This document shows positions 10,937-22,864 of a stretch of 64,000 nucleotides of DNA, one piece after another (the first letter of the stretch is position 1; each line of letters begins with the position of its first letter). Both the position numbers and the translations under genes were made by a program. Origin of the DNA: Oegoconia quadripuncta (taxonomy: Eukaryota > Arthropoda > Insecta > Lepidoptera > Autostichidae). A model generated the notes under the pieces. The model was not told where the DNA came from. It did no database searches and saw only the letters and a program-made list of their open reading frames with translations. Where the stretch lies: assembly GCA_949316235.1 (NCBI GenBank), contig OX438749.1, positions 4,296,914 through 4,360,913 of the forward strand, written 5' to 3'.

Positions 10937-12208
10937 TGGCTTGTTTGAGCTGGTAAGTTCCCACAGCTAATCTTTTTAAATCTTCTATACTAAGCCTTGG
11001 GAATTCATTCAAATGAGAGTGATTGCCATAAATGTTTAGAAACATTGTACGCCTTCTATTAAAATGTTCGGTTTGCACTATACTTGCTAAATGGTTTGGA
11101 AGATTCAACCTTTGTCTGGCTATTTCCAAATATTCAGAATACTCTGGTTTATCTTCAATAACAGGATGGAACTTGTTAGTCAGAGCACAGCCAATTCTAA
11201 AATCTTCCATCAAATGCTTCGCAGCTCTATTGGAAAACTCTTGCCTAAACAATTTAAAATCACGTTTCAGGCGGCCATTCACAACCTCAACCACCCATCT
11301 GCACATTGTAATACATCGTGACTTGTTGGCTTGTTCTGTTGTTAGTTGATGGTGGCCTTCTAATAAGGATTCAGGCATATGTGTCTGATACCCAAACTCT
11401 TGCAATTGTGCCACAGCATCCCTAAAGCCTCTGTCGAGAATAAAAACATCTCCTTCTCGAAAATATGTTCGCATAGGCCCATCTGACCTGTTAAATTCGT
11501 TGCGCATTATTGTGGCATCATTGGTTATAGCCTTATATGGGCCTAAACAATCTAAATCTGTGCCCATCGCAGCAAACAATCATAAATGGTTTCACTAGGT
11601 TTAGGTATTTATGTAAACTATATGTTTGTTTCTGGAACAAATAATTACTGCTACTCTGGATGTAGACATAAGTAGCATCACAGATGGTAATAGCTGGCTT
11701 GGTTTCAATGGGCATTGTACAGTCTCCATAGAGACCTTCAGGAATTACTGTATTTCTCGCTGCCACATCTTGAACAGTAATATGACCGAGACCCAAATAG
11801 AGAGGTACTAGTTGCTCAGTTAAATCCTTGAAAGGCCTAGGAGTCTTTTAGCTGACATGATGATGATGAACCTTTGCGTATGCCACTCTCAAGTTAAAAC
11901 GAATCTAATACATCACTTATTACAATCCATTCAGCTGTTTGGATGCTGCGAGTTAACAAAGACTATCCCATACATAGATATGCCAGAAAAAAGATAATTC
12001 TGCTTGTGCAGTCACACAGTTGGGTAGAAAGAAAGGTTTTTATGCATAACGCATCGTAAGTGCATTTACGAATATAACTTACCGGTGTGGGAGAAATCCA
12101 AGTAACCAAAGTATTATAGATGTCATCCTCAATTTCTCTCAACGACTGCCAACGTAAATGCCGCAGTTGGAGTGAACAGTTTATACACCGACGATTCAAT
12201 CCTTCCAT
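10937..12208 (-). pseudogene. DDE_4-type transposase (ISL2EU/Harbinger-related), frameshifted and 3'-truncated
   Basis: The first exon (about 12087-12208) starts MEGLNRRCINCSLQLRHLR, with a possible zinc-binding pair, and ends at donor GTAAGT. The main part runs from about 11850. D1 is in ITICDATYVYI, D2 in VFILDRGFRD, and E in CRWVVEVVNGRLKRDFKLF. The frame slips once near 11570, between MIVCCDG and DLDCLGPYKA. The C-terminus is replaced after YQLKQARG by the Harbinger end at 10936. The D-D-E layout places it near ISL2EU/Harbinger; the exact superfamily needs a profile search. Confidence 0.65.
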
Positions 12209-12249
12209 TTTGATGAAATCGTAACTTATTAACTAATGGAGTCTCTATC

Positions 12250-13240
12250 TCACACAATTACAGTATTAAATATGGAGTCTCTGTCTCACAATAAATTCCT
12301 ATGGTATTGAATTCGTCCGTCTCACAAAAACATTTAAGCACTTCAAATCACAAAGTTGAAGATTACAGAAATTCAATTCAAACGATACGCAACCAACGAC
12401 AAAGCAAATGACGACGAAACGAACAAAAAAAAATACTACAAGTCGGCAACATGATATTTTAGTGTTGCCAAACCTACTGTTACGAATATCGATTGTTTTA
12501 TCGATTTGACATATCGGTCACCATTGATCAGAAATGCTTATTTGACGTGAAATCAAAAAAGAAATTACTGTGTTCTCATACGTAGTAATGATATCATATC
12601 ATGTATATCCTTACTACGAATTGCTCTAACTGAATAATATCTAGCTCAGTATTTTTAGTTAGACAAAGAAACGTTTTCGAGTGCATGACGCCTTGGGTAC
12701 CGCTCGATACAAATAACATTCAACGGTTGGAATCTTTTGATATTATTTGGTGTCAATCACACCTGATTATATGATGATGAATAAAATTGTAAAAAAATAT
12801 ATCTGTATCATTAATTATTTATTTATTTTTCCTTGATACACAGATACCTAGATGGTAATAAGCTAACCTCACATAATATCAGTCTCGGTTATTTGCCATT
12901 AAGATTGTAAATGTATATATTTTTGTTCTCGGCTTAAGAATTCGTATTAATTGTTAACCTAAAAATTCATGTGATTTTTCGATCACTGCTAACGCAGACA
13001 AGGCGCACGAAAGCCTTAAAGTCAAAAGATTTTTATACATTATTATGTATAATTTTTGTGGAAGCTGGTCTAAAAGAGGTATTTTCAGTTTGTTATTCAG
13101 TGCAGGGAATGGTCAAAGCGTTAAGACAACAATAAAAATAATATAGTTAAACGGATAAAATAATTTTGTTACGATTGTATATACAATATTTTGTGCGAAT
13201 ATTGTTAAAAATCAAAATAATGTGATCAAAATGTGATGTT
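12250..13240. other. AT-rich intergenic sequence
   Basis: No coding frame, tandem array or clear TE end. A fragment near 12750 (tcaatcacacctgat) matches the repeat at 36430, a common dispersed 3' repeat. Confidence 0.5.
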
Positions 13241-13244
13241 ATAT

Positions 13245-13440
13245 ATAAATAAAATAAATAAATATTTCGGACACTTACACCAATCATCTAGCCCCAAACT
13301 AAGCAAGCTTGTACTATGAATACTAGATAACGGATAAACATACATATATATATTTAAACTAGTAAATGTCTGAGTGTGTGTGCGATTTCTGTGTAGTAAT
13401 TCATTTTTGGGTTGAATCGTTCATTAATTGAACTTTTATT
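13245..13440 (-). repeat. SINE-like repeat, copy 1 (partial)
   Basis: The core (tttcggacacttacaccaatcatctag ... actagataacggataaacatac) recurs at 25775-26010 and 31757-32000. It starts with an A/T-rich simple run that is the 3' tail of the minus strand. The tRNA-like head is lost in this copy. Confidence 0.55.
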
Positions 13441-13444
13441 TATT

Positions 13445-13914
13445 ATCTGTTCCTTGGGGCCGTATTCGTCATGTTAAATAAAAAAAATGAGGAATTGTAT
13501 AAAAAGGTAACAGCCGAGCCGTAATCGATAATCGATTCATTGTCTACCGAGTAGGTAATCGCTGACGGGGACCGGATGTTCCTTCGGGTGGCAACACCAC
13601 ACATCGCTGACAGACAGTCATATTAGGCGGAAGTTTGGCGGTAGTAAAAAAATAACAATTAATATATAACAATATTTCTAGTTTTTATCCGGCAAAATCA
13701 AGATTTCATGTTACGCCATGTAATTTTTAGAATTAAAAACAGGAATTATCGACGTCACGAAACTGTGACACAATTTACATTTTAGCGATACTGCCTATGG
13801 GCAATATCCTTTACTCAGAAGAAGTGATTTCTTTATCATCATTATTTCATCAGCTGATAACGATAACATTATTGTAGTAGTCAAATTTTCTAAATTAAAA
13901 CAAAGCTACACTGA
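13445..13914. other. AT-rich spacer
   Basis: No open frame. An ATCGATAATCGAT palindrome lies near 13523. The end (catcagctgataacgataacatta, about 13846) recurs at 36626-36650, so the family X repeat unit begins before the part that aligns in all copies. Confidence 0.4.
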
Positions 13915-14680
13915 TCAACTAACTTATTACAACTTTCAAAATTCCAACGTACACAAACGTTAAACTGATCGACAAAGGGCATTATATAGCAAGGTCTCTC
14001 ATCCCCTCTACCCATTAAAATGCTACTTTTTTTTCTACTTACGATTTGAGTGGTCCCTGGGTTACTGCATCATAGAGATCACAGAGTTGTCGACCGATAT
14101 CTTGTTCTTCGGCTTCGAGACACAGTTACACCAGTTGCTCATCAAACAGAGCGTTGTTCAAATTTGCTATCGTGTTAGCACTGCACTGGTGGCTGGGTAG
14201 CGAATGGTGAGACTGTATGCTTCCTCGGTACACTTGGATTTAATTAATATTAAAGTTAATAAATAAAGTACCTATTATCTGTCGGACTGTATACTCCAGG
14301 TGACATTGAAATGTAATCTGGAGAAACATTAAACACATCTTGATCTTCTTCCCATGAAGGTGATAGTATTATAAGTGGATTCATGGGCCGTTGTGGTATT
14401 GATATTAAGGGAGGAGGGGATGGGCAAGATTAGTTCTATAATTATAGTTTGTCCACTGATAGAGCTCGTTAAAATTTTCTTTATACTCGGCTCGGGTACT
14501 TCTTGGTCGAGATCATATTCCGATAATTCTACATTGGAATTATCGGAGACACCTTGCACTGGGTACACTATTTTCGATATTGATGGTGTTGGTTCGTGTG
14601 TTCGACGAGACTTCGATGCGGCTTCTTTTTTTTTTTTTTGGATCTGTTTTCTTGCGAATTCAATCTGTAAACAAAACATT
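13915..14680 (-). repeat. family X copy B
   Basis: It contains minus-strand exon remnants: KEAASKSRRTHEPTPSIS, VSDNSNVELSEYDLDQEV and, in a further exon at about 14040-14160, CLEAEEQD-type text. Splice-like borders lie at 14277-14282 (donor) and 14664 (acceptor). A poly-T run near 14630 replaces part of the exon seen in copy C. It is also informative because it keeps the site without the 79-bp MITE (about 13985). Confidence 0.6.
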
Positions 14681-14689
14681 TATGGGTAA

Positions 14690-15480
14690 GGCCCGCTAAT
14701 GTTGTACAAAATATCACACTGAAAAAGTAACACCCAAGTAACACACATAGCGTGGTAACACACCGGAATGATGTAAGGTAAGGTTTACATTGTCGGTTTT
14801 ATATTAAAAATTAAAAGTGATTTACAAAAAAAAAAACTATATTACATAGACTATTTCGAATGTATCACTTATAAAATATTTAACCATTTGTGTTGAAAAT
14901 TACTTACTGAATATTGAGATCTCTATAACTCTATTAAATAAAACATGTACTTTTGAAAGCTTCATACTCCTAAAGTTTAAGTTACATAATGATAGTTATA
15001 TCGTTATGAAGAACCATCCGGCGACTATACTAAAATATATATCTAACCCTCCTTTCACCCCCTGAAAAGACGTCATAGACCGTGAAAATGTGCACGGAAA
15101 AAGTAGTCTCGCGCCGGCGCCGATTAGTACAACTCGCGATAGCATCAAAAATACTGGTTGGATTTGAACGAAATAAACAGCATTTGGCAAATTAAAGTCG
15201 ACCCTTAAAAAAATTACATATTGATATATTTAAAAGAAAGATTAGCATGCAGAAATGCCGAGACTCAAACTCACAAAGACAAAAATAGTTAAACTAAAAC
15301 GCTAAATCCGTTCTTTCGGATCGTGTCGTGTTTATTGAATGAAAAAAAAAAGAAATGCAGAAAAGTGACACCAACTGGAACGTCGATAAAGATGCCGTGC
15401 GGCGAACGCAAAAATCGAGTATTTCCAATTCGCAGACATCTACTTCAACCGGACCGCTGACTGAATTAATAGTCTATGAG
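14690..15480. other. noncoding stretch, no feature recognised
   Basis: AT-rich sequence with short A runs. No frame longer than about 60 codons shows any motif. A few words near 14700 (gggtaaggcccgctaatg) could be a decayed TE end. Confidence 0.4.
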
Positions 15481-15484
15481 ATGA

Positions 15485-16905
15485 TCAATTTACCTGTACC
15501 TGTATTGTAAAAATACCTCTTTTCGAGATTTGTTTTGGGGGATTAATCTCTGCAATAATATCCTCCCAACGATAAAGCAATTCATCTTCTTTTTTTGGCC
15601 ACCTCCAGGATCGTAAAGACTTTTCCATTGCTGAAATCAAGACACCTTCATTTATTGCAATAGTATGTCCTCGATACAGCCTACCTTCGTATTTGAAAAT
15701 TACATAAGATCCCACATGTAAGGTTTCTTTCGAGTGTTTAGATTCTATATTTACAATTAAAACTGTTTTGTTGTTTTCTTTGACATCAATTTCCTGCATT
15801 TCTTCTTGCCATTGTTCCAGACCACCTTCACCGGATGAATCATACACAGAGAAAGATCCACTAGAGTCGTAGTCACTCTCTTCTATCACATTTTTCTTTC
15901 TAGGAAGAGGAAGAGAAAATTTTATATGTTCTATTTCGTTTTCTTTCTTGCTTCTACTTCAAGAAGCTACTAGATTATGATGTTTTATGCCGATACAATC
16001 ACAATAACCTATTGGAATGGTATAGAAGCAACTGAGTTCTCGATAAGCTATACAATTTTTCATTGGGGTATTTCTTATTTGATGTATTGCCATAGTTCCC
16101 GTAATCGGTTTTAAATCGTAGGTCTTCTCTTCTATGGCTATCGCAGGTATATAAAATAACTTTATCTTGGAATCTGCTTGACTCAAGACGTTATAAGCTG
16201 TAAGCGCGTCTGTGATGTCTACGCCATAAGCCACCTTTGTATCCTGACATCTTTTTATAGCGCCTCCGACTCCATCTGCGGGACCTTTACCATGGCTTGC
16301 TTCAGAAAATTTCCATGTTGAGAGTGAAAATCCATTTTTTTTTGTAGTTTCCATGAACAAATAAAAGTTTTTTTTATTTCTATATTGAGACGTAGGGCCG
16401 TCAGAAAAAAAATGTATGGCAGTAGCCTTAGGATTGGATCTAGATGAGCCCATATTAGCTTCAAGACCGTGGTAAGTGTCTGGTGAAATCGTCGCAAATG
16501 TTTGCTTGTCTGGTTCTTTTCCCGTATCTTTGGCTTTAGCATATATAACTCCTGTATGTAGGGTAAATTGTATTTTTGATGCGCCAAAGTGCATGGCTTG
16601 CACTTCGGTTGTCAATTTACAATAATAGTTTTCGGAAAAATCCACAAGAATAGCAGCACTCTCGTCATCTAAAGAATTAAGGCAAGTTTGGTGCATTTTG
16701 TATTGATGGTTAATATTATACCAATGTTTCTTAAATGCAATACAATCTCTTGTAAAACAAGAAATTAACTCTTTCACCGTGCCCATCTTATTTTGCTTTA
16801 ACATCCTTTTAGTCTTTTTAACAGTTTTAGTCTTTTTGTCTTCATATTCTTTATATATGATAGCCCATTCGCTCCAGTAAATAACTTCTTTTATATGTAC
16901 TCCCT
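15485..16905 (-). pseudogene. unclassified DDE-like TE protein A (HGKGPADGVGG family), one internal stop and 5' truncation
   Basis: The frame is open from the Harbinger border at 16908 to a TGA at 15959-15961, then continues in the same frame to 15485, so a single nonsense codon splits one protein of about 470 residues. Visible motifs are LVDFSENYYCK (acidic, possible D1), HFFSDGPTSQYRNKKNFYLF (possible D2), and FSEASHGKGPADGVGGAIKR. The tail (VGSYVIFKYEGRLYRGHTI, SWRWPKKED) looks like a small beta-barrel reader domain. I associate this type with poorly named insect TE proteins but cannot name the superfamily. The N-terminus was cut by the truncated Harbinger element. Confidence 0.55.
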
Positions 16906-17036
16906 TAACAGTCCGTTCACACTAGTCGTAAGTCGCATTAGACTAAAAGTCGAAAGTCTGATGTACCTGTTCACACTGCGTCGCGAGTCGTATAGGTCGT
17001 AGTTTCGCGCCATTCGGTACGTAGCGAACTCGCGAG

Positions 17037-17334
17037 ATGGACGCCGACGAAGAACTTGTTGTGCTCTACTACTTACGAAGAAAATTAAAAAAGTTGAAAA
17101 AAAAGTTAATTCCAAGAAAATACTCCCAATCCTAACAGAAAAATCGACTTTGGGAAGTTATAAAAATTTAATACATGAATTAAAAAATGACCAACGAAAA
17201 TTCTTTAATTATTTTAGAATGTCACAAGCAACTTTCAACGACCTACTGTCAAGAGTTTCTGCGAGCATCACGTATCGGAATACGACATTTAGAGACTGCA
17301 TTTGTCCTGAAGAAAGACTGTCGATATTTCTTAG
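17037..17334 (+). pseudogene. Harbinger transposase exon 1 (frameshifted)
   Basis: Starts MDADEELVVLYYLRRKLKKL and, after a small deletion near 17130, continues in another frame as PILTEKSTLGSYKNLIHEL and NYFRMSQATFNDLLSRV, the usual N-terminal region of two-exon Harbinger transposases. It ends at donor GTAAGT (17335-17340). The DDE exon is absent, so no nuclease can be made. Confidence 0.7.
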
Positions 17335-17353
17335 GTAAGTGTTTTTTTTTAGA

Positions 17354-17433
17354 ATCACACTACAACTGCTACAAATATTCAGATTGTATTTGTAGTATAG
17401 TAGTCTGATTGTAGCAGTTGTAGTGTTATTTCT
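17354..17433. repeat. hairpin in the truncated Harbinger element
   Basis: The words cactacaactgctacaa (about 17354) and ttgtagcagttgtagtg (about 17413) are reverse complements around a spacer of about 40 bases. It lies just past the exon 1 donor, where an intact element has the transposase intron. Confidence 0.6.
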
Positions 17434-17519
17434 GAGGTGTATTGAAATTGAAACAAAAGTTATTTTAACTTGTTTATTTTAAGTAGGTAAACAGCGCAAC
17501 ATATTACAATAATTCAAAA

Positions 17520-18086
17520 ATCGGAGAAATTTAAGTCAGTACTTTCCGACCAAGTAGATGCAGCAGGCGATCCTTCCTCATACGTTTGACGTCTTGTATA
17601 TCCAGACCCATGTGGGGTAACAGCCTGGTTTTGAGGGGAATATCAGGATTCATCGGTAGATAAATGATTATAGTTCTGTGTCGAATACCCCGATCGCCGT
17701 GTGCTATCACGCGCGTAATTATAATTATTTGCATAAAGTCTGTTTTCACGTTTCTTTTTGATTTGTTGTATCAGTGACAATACACCTGATTGAAGCTCCA
17801 ACGTTTCGTCATCGTCGAAAGACGTAAGAGAGGGTAGGATACCTTTAAAAAATGATAAAATTGGGGGATCAGTTTTTTGTGATAGCCTGCTGTCTAAAAA
17901 CTCGCTCATTTTGACATCTATGTCCATTATATGTTGCTCTGGTGGCATGGTCTTTTGTCTTTTAGAAGTGCTTGGTTGCGAATTCTCAGACAACTGAGTA
18001 CTGCTTTCTGTCCCTGGTTGAGATATACGCGACGCAACAGACTCTTGAGGAGGATTAGGTCTAGCAACTTTACGCAAAAAATCCAT
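17520..18086 (-). pseudogene. MADF/BESS protein, BESS-containing exon with one stop
   Basis: Frame from MDFLRKVARPNPP, with the BESS signature ILSFFKGILPSLTSFDDDETLELQ, which matches LSFFKGILPSIEDFTELQ of the intact element at 40.0-40.6 kb. A TGA at 17643-17645 interrupts the tail, which reads on in frame to about 17521 and ends NLNFSDF-like. The upstream MADF exon is missing. BESS domains mediate protein-protein contacts in MADF DNA-binding proteins. Confidence 0.7.
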
Positions 18087-18140
18087 TTGCTCTTTATATA
18101 CATATCGTCGGCGTCGAGGGAGAACTTACTAACTGCAAAA

Positions 18141-18657
18141 AGTTAGTTTCGAGATATATAGTAAAACGTTTGAAGTTTTTTTTACACTTTGAACGTAAAA
18201 TCTCGGTAACGGTTTCAGATACAAAAACGGTTTCTTTGAACAGTATGTCAGTTATTATTCGTTAAATCCAAAATATATATAAAAATACATATTTGTATAT
18301 ATTATATTAAGATACACAAGAAAACCCCAGTTAATGATTTGTCGCAAACAAAATAAATCGTAACATCTATCAGTTAGTGAGTTTTTTTGTAACACTTAGG
18401 TAGTATTTGGTATAAGTTATTTTACAAAACAGTAGTTAGTGAGCATTGGACATTAACTAGAAATAATGAAACACCTTTATACTACTGAATTTTTTACTTT
18501 TTATTTAAATCAAATTTCTCATAGGTAATTAAAAAAAATTAAAATGAAATATTTTTCGTTTTAAACTAAAGCATTACTTATAAAAAATAAGCACTACTTA
18601 CAAAAAGATATGCTTAATTAAAAAATGATAATCTAAAAAAAAGGTGGTGTGGATTAA
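18141..18657. other. AT-rich spacer
   Basis: No gene or clear repeat. There are several A/T runs, and some short words recur (ttagtgagt near 18373 and 18436). Confidence 0.4.
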
Positions 18658-18660
18658 TTA

Positions 18661-20754
18661 ATCATCATCTTCATCATCAGTATTCCCCAAAATGTCTGGC
18701 TCTGGTAGTCTATCTGCACCCTCCTGACCCTGCACTGGTAGAGACTCAACCCAGGCGTGATATTCGCTAGGAAAAATGTCTTTTCTGCAAAGTGCCATTA
18801 GATCATTCTTCTTTGCTCTCGTTATTGGTAGTATTGTTGAATAGGCTTTAGGAATATCTAATGGACCCGAAACAGTCAAACCTTTCTTCGACTTCTTCCT
18901 TGTCATCTTTTGTTATGTGTCTACAATCAAGTATTCGCCACTATGGTCATATCTGAATTTTATGACACCAGGATTCTCTTTTTCATAACGTAGACATTTT
19001 ACTTTAAGCCATTGTAATTTCTTACCATCTTGGGTCACTAATTTATTCACTGTTGGCATTGCACTTAATGCTTTGGTGTCTATAATGTCATTATACTTCA
19101 TTTCGAATACTTCATAAGGAGGTGCATCTTTCCTCTTTCTTTTCGATCGGGCTCGTTTTGCCACATTTTTCCAATCGCTCATAGAGAAAATGGACGTTCT
19201 TTTCCTCTCGTGCTCAATCGCAGAGTGCATGGAATCGACCTCCATCATTGTGTGTCCAGATTCTAGATACTTTTGCTCTATGACATCTAAATGCGAAGTC
19301 TGAATGTAGTTGATAAGGAAAACAGCAACAAATTGGTTTCTATTCTGCCCAGAGCAGGTGTCAGAATAAATTGAAACTTCTTTTATTTTTGGTGAAATCT
19401 GGTCTAACCATTTCTTTAAACATGTTGCTATCTCTGAACTGCCCCGTTTTCCATTTAGCTCATTCCACATAAAACAAAAAGCTTTATCTGGTGTTTTTGC
19501 TTCATAAATAGTGAAATTGTACACACATAATTTTCTGACATAGTACAAATCTCCCACATCCCCACTAGGTATCTGTAAAACACTCTGAAGATCTACGGTA
19601 GCCGACAAAAATGAATCGTAATTTTGGGATCGTTCTTTGTCACGTTGCTTGGCTTCTTCAGCTGCCTTTTTTCTTTCTTGGTGTTCTTTGTAAATAGTCT
19701 CATATTTTTGTGGATCGTTTTTATATTTGTAGCAAGTTGAGCACTGATCTTTTTTTGGAACAAAAAATGAATAATTGTATTCAGTTCCAAATATTTGCTT
19801 GTATTTACTTTTTGACAATGGGGTTCTATTTTCAGCGGTACAAGCCTGGCGGTAGAGTTCATACATTTTTGTAATTGAGAGGTTCTGATCCAAGTAAAAA
19901 CGTGTAGAAGATTTCCTGCAGTAGTGAGACTCCATTTTAGGGAATGTCTCAATATGTTCGCGTATAAACTGAACGTCTTCAGGTTTGCTTTTATTTTTAG
20001 GTGGTCTTCGCCCTCGGTTGTCATTTCCGTCGTATAAACCAAACTCATTCACATCCATTAAAGCTTTATTAATAGGCCCGTTTGATATATTGAGCGTAGC
20101 CATAAAAAAGGTGCTACAAACTCTAATTTGTTCATTATTTTTTATGAAATAATATTTCCTAGAAATGGTCCGATTTTTCGTTTTTACTACAGAGTAACTT
20201 CTTTTAGGTTTCTCCTGTTTGACATGCTGCAAAATGAATTGTTTCTGTTCTTTATAGGTTTTAAGTGCCCAGTAAGAATGGCATATTATTTGCCGATCTT
20301 CTTCTGAAAAGTTACGACATCCAACACGGCAATTTCGAAGTCTAATACAAGTCGACGACTGTGGCTGTTTGGCAGGCATAGTTTTTCCAGATTTGCTAAG
20401 ATATGGTCGACCTTCATGTTTATTGTTTTTGTTTATATTTATTTTCCATTTAGAGGGGTCTGATTTTTTCCATCGGCTATGAGTAGGTTTATTAATTTGC
20501 AAATTTGAACTAGATACTACCTCATCTTGTTCTGCCAAAGATTGTAGACCAGAGATCTTATCAACATTATTATCCAGTAACGATGGACTAGCTCCCTGAG
20601 AAGATTTTGGTGTATCAATAATCTCTGTCGTACTACTTATAGATGTGGCATCGGAATCTGGTACCCTGAATGAAGATAAAATTTTCTTTTTTTTGGAATA
20701 CAAGTATTTTATAATTGTACTTTCAGTACCTACTTTACTTAAAAATATTTTCAC
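18661..20754 (-). pseudogene. unclassified DDE-like TE protein B (SDTCSGQNRN family), nearly intact
   Basis: Open for 613 codons, then one in-frame TAA (18913-18915), after which the frame continues for 85 codons to an acidic end (GNTDDEDDD). In order: an acidic/Ser region; CRVGCRNFSEEDRQIICHSY; a Cys pair CSTCYKY near residue 336; SATVDLQSVL (possible D1); SIYSDTCSGQNRN near residue 463 (possible D2); GHTMMEVDSMHSAIE; and a C-terminal tail. The first about 30 residues may be intron, since an acceptor (cttcattcag) precedes VPDSD. I recall such proteins as DUF7869-type, possibly linked to Sola-like transposons, but I am not sure. The single stop suggests recent decay. Confidence 0.6.
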
Positions 20755-20759
20755 ATTGA

Positions 20760-21200
20760 GCTAACGTTTACCAAAACTTTTCGAACAAGCTTATGTAAAC
20801 AACTAAAAAATAAGTCTATTTTAATTTTTTGTTGAAATTATAACTTACTATTTGGTATTGCATTACTAAAATGAACCTAAACTGATTCCTACGTTACAGG
20901 ACTTAAACCTATTTTTCGTGATGTTTCAGGTAGATGCCTTACATACACATAATAAACAATCTGAAAAGCTGTACTCGTCGTGTTAACAGTCTTATAAAGT
21001 CAATTAGGAGTAATACTCCTTCAACATGAATTATATCCTTGATCTACATTAATCACAATCGTATAATATCACATAAACGTAGTGTAAATAGTATTCTTAC
21101 TGGGTTCTTACCTTTGCAAACTATATGGATCGTAAAGCTCTTAAGGCATAAAAATACTTATACTAAAACAAAATCAGTTCCAACAGTAACTAATGCACGA
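20760..21200. other. AT-rich spacer between two copies of family B
   Basis: No frame or repeat recognised. It separates the 5' end of the protein B gene from the C-terminal end of its relative at 21203. Confidence 0.4.
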
Positions 21201-21202
21201 AT

Positions 21203-21890
21203 TCAGAGATTAGAATAAAAAGATTCATAATATTTAGAAACAACGTTTTTTTCGATTAGCTTTAGAATACCTTGCTTCTTTGCTTCAGGAACAGTAAGTT
21301 TTTCAGTGTAAAGTTGTTTTAGAGGTAAGTTATTTTCAGGTACCTTCGACTTGGTACGGCGTTTTCTCACCGTAGATACTGACCTGAACTCTTCCTCTTC
21401 GTAGGATGTTTTAAAGAAAAATATGCCATTGCTTAGTTTATCCACCTTCATAATTTTTAAATCGGTCCACTTGAATTTATTGCCATCGTCATCTGTATTA
21501 TAGTTGCCTGTACACAGAGGTTTGAGGTCAAAAAAATTCTCATGTGTCAGTTCTTCAACAGTATAAGGCTTTCCCGTTTTCTTTGCTGTTTTAATAAGAG
21601 TAATGTATTGGTCTGGGACGTAAATTGGAGATGATTTCAATGCTCTTGTAATATTACGTTGGATGACAGAATGGACAGAGTCCCCTTCATTTCGGGTGTG
21701 TCCTTTTATAAGAAACTTATGAGTAATACTCTTGATATTTGGCAATTCTTGCGTCGCATATTGGTACATTGCAAGCATGAATTTATTCTTTTGCTGGCCA
21801 CAGCAATTATCGCCGTAAAAAGTGTGACATCACAAGGTTCCGTGGCATTATCATTCAATTTTCTCAGATACATAATATTGTTTCAGTGAG
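21203..21890 (-). pseudogene. second, truncated protein B-family copy (C-terminal half)
   Basis: Begins in LRKLNDNATEPCDVTLF, shifts frame once, then reads GDNCCGQQKNKFMLAMYQYA (compare SDTCSGQNRNQF), FLIKGHTRNEGDSVHSVIQR (compare GHTMMEVDSMHSAIE) and a Lys-rich tail ending EAKKQGILKLIEKNVVSKYY, which parallels RAKKNDLMALCRKDIFPSEYH in the 18.7 kb copy. It is divergent, so it is another subfamily rather than a tandem duplicate. Everything N-terminal to the second catalytic-like motif is gone. Confidence 0.6.
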
Positions 21891-22862
21891 CAAAGTAAAA
21901 AAATTACCGACTGATACCCATGGCCCTGGCTCCTGAAGTTCATTCTGGTTTACGCTGGGTTATGATTGGATTCCTTTTCAGAAACTTTTCGACCTAAGTG
22001 TACCCAACCATCCCAGTCTCTTTATCAAAATTATGATTTATGCTATTTTTTTCTGCTAAATTGAAAGCAATCTCCCGCAAATCCTTCACAGTAATGGGAA
22101 ACAGACGGCTTTCCACTTGCAGAATGTGATCCACCATTTCTTTTTCTTGATCTATTGTAAAAACGGTTTTGAAGTTTCCAAGCCCTTTAGCTCCGCTGTT
22201 TTCAATATCCTTCAACCCATCCTTAACTTTTTTTACTCGGTCTCTAAGAGTACTAGTAGGGACATTAAATTGCTTGGATGCTTTTTTGACACCCATTTCT
22301 TTACTAATAACAGCCTCAATAGCGCTTTTCATTGCATTTTCATCCCACGACTGCCGTGTTGTACAGCGCACGTAGTTCCGTACCATTTTCGAAAACTATC
22401 CCCTGCTTCGTACCTAGAAATGCAAAACAATAAGCATCAAACAAAAATAGTATATGCAAAAATATTTTGGGGGCATAACCGCTATGTGGTTTTGCCCCCA
22501 AGTACTCATTAGGAAATTTGACGTTCGCTGTGAATGGTATTTTGAGGTTAGTTTACTAACAAACGATGTAAACATAGCGCAAATAAATGCTCTCCAGTTT
22601 AGTAAATCACTCAATCCATAAACTAGTAAACCGATGCACTTATCGAATCTATAAAATTGTTACGTAATTTTAAGAAACTTACCTAACAAATATGAAAATA
22701 ACTTTTTCTTCATACAGTCAATGACACTGACACAAATGACAAGAGAGCGGACATTGAAAATGTGTAACCACATCGCAAAAAGTGTTGCTATTTCAAAAAA
22801 AAACCTTCGACATTGGTAGAAAACGGTTGTGCCCCCATATACGGTAATGCCCCCACTTCCCC
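21891..22862 (-). pseudogene. pogo-like transposase N-terminal fragment with one element end
   Basis: Starts MVRNYVRCTTRQSWDENAMK. A psq-type helix-turn-helix follows (GVKKASKQFNVPTSTLRDRV), then a CENP-B-like region (VESRLFPITVKDLREIAFNLA). Past residue 129 two stops break text like VEKFLKRNPIITQRKPE and SGARAMGISR. The DDE part is absent. The right end of the element, at 22862, reads inward GGGGAAGTGGGGGCATTACC beside a TA (22863-22864), and the related words gcccccatat and tgccccca recur inside, as in the other pogo-like elements of this window. Confidence 0.65.
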
Positions 22863-22864
22863 TA

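Larger units (their letters stand above)
16909..18140. mobile_element. truncated PIF/Harbinger element (two interleaved genes, right end lost)
   Basis: The left end (CAGTCCGTTCACACTAGTCG) follows TTAA at 16905-16908, fitting a TAA or TTA duplication. A second subterminal copy of gttcacact lies near 16970. It holds transposase exon 1 (+) followed by the MADF/BESS exon (-), the same order as at 39.4 and 46.1 kb. Transposase exon 2, MADF exon 1 and the right inverted repeat are missing. Confidence 0.7.

Noticed and set aside
10642..11349. Plus-strand frames over the DDE transposase
   Set aside because: Shadows of the minus-strand transposase; no motif.
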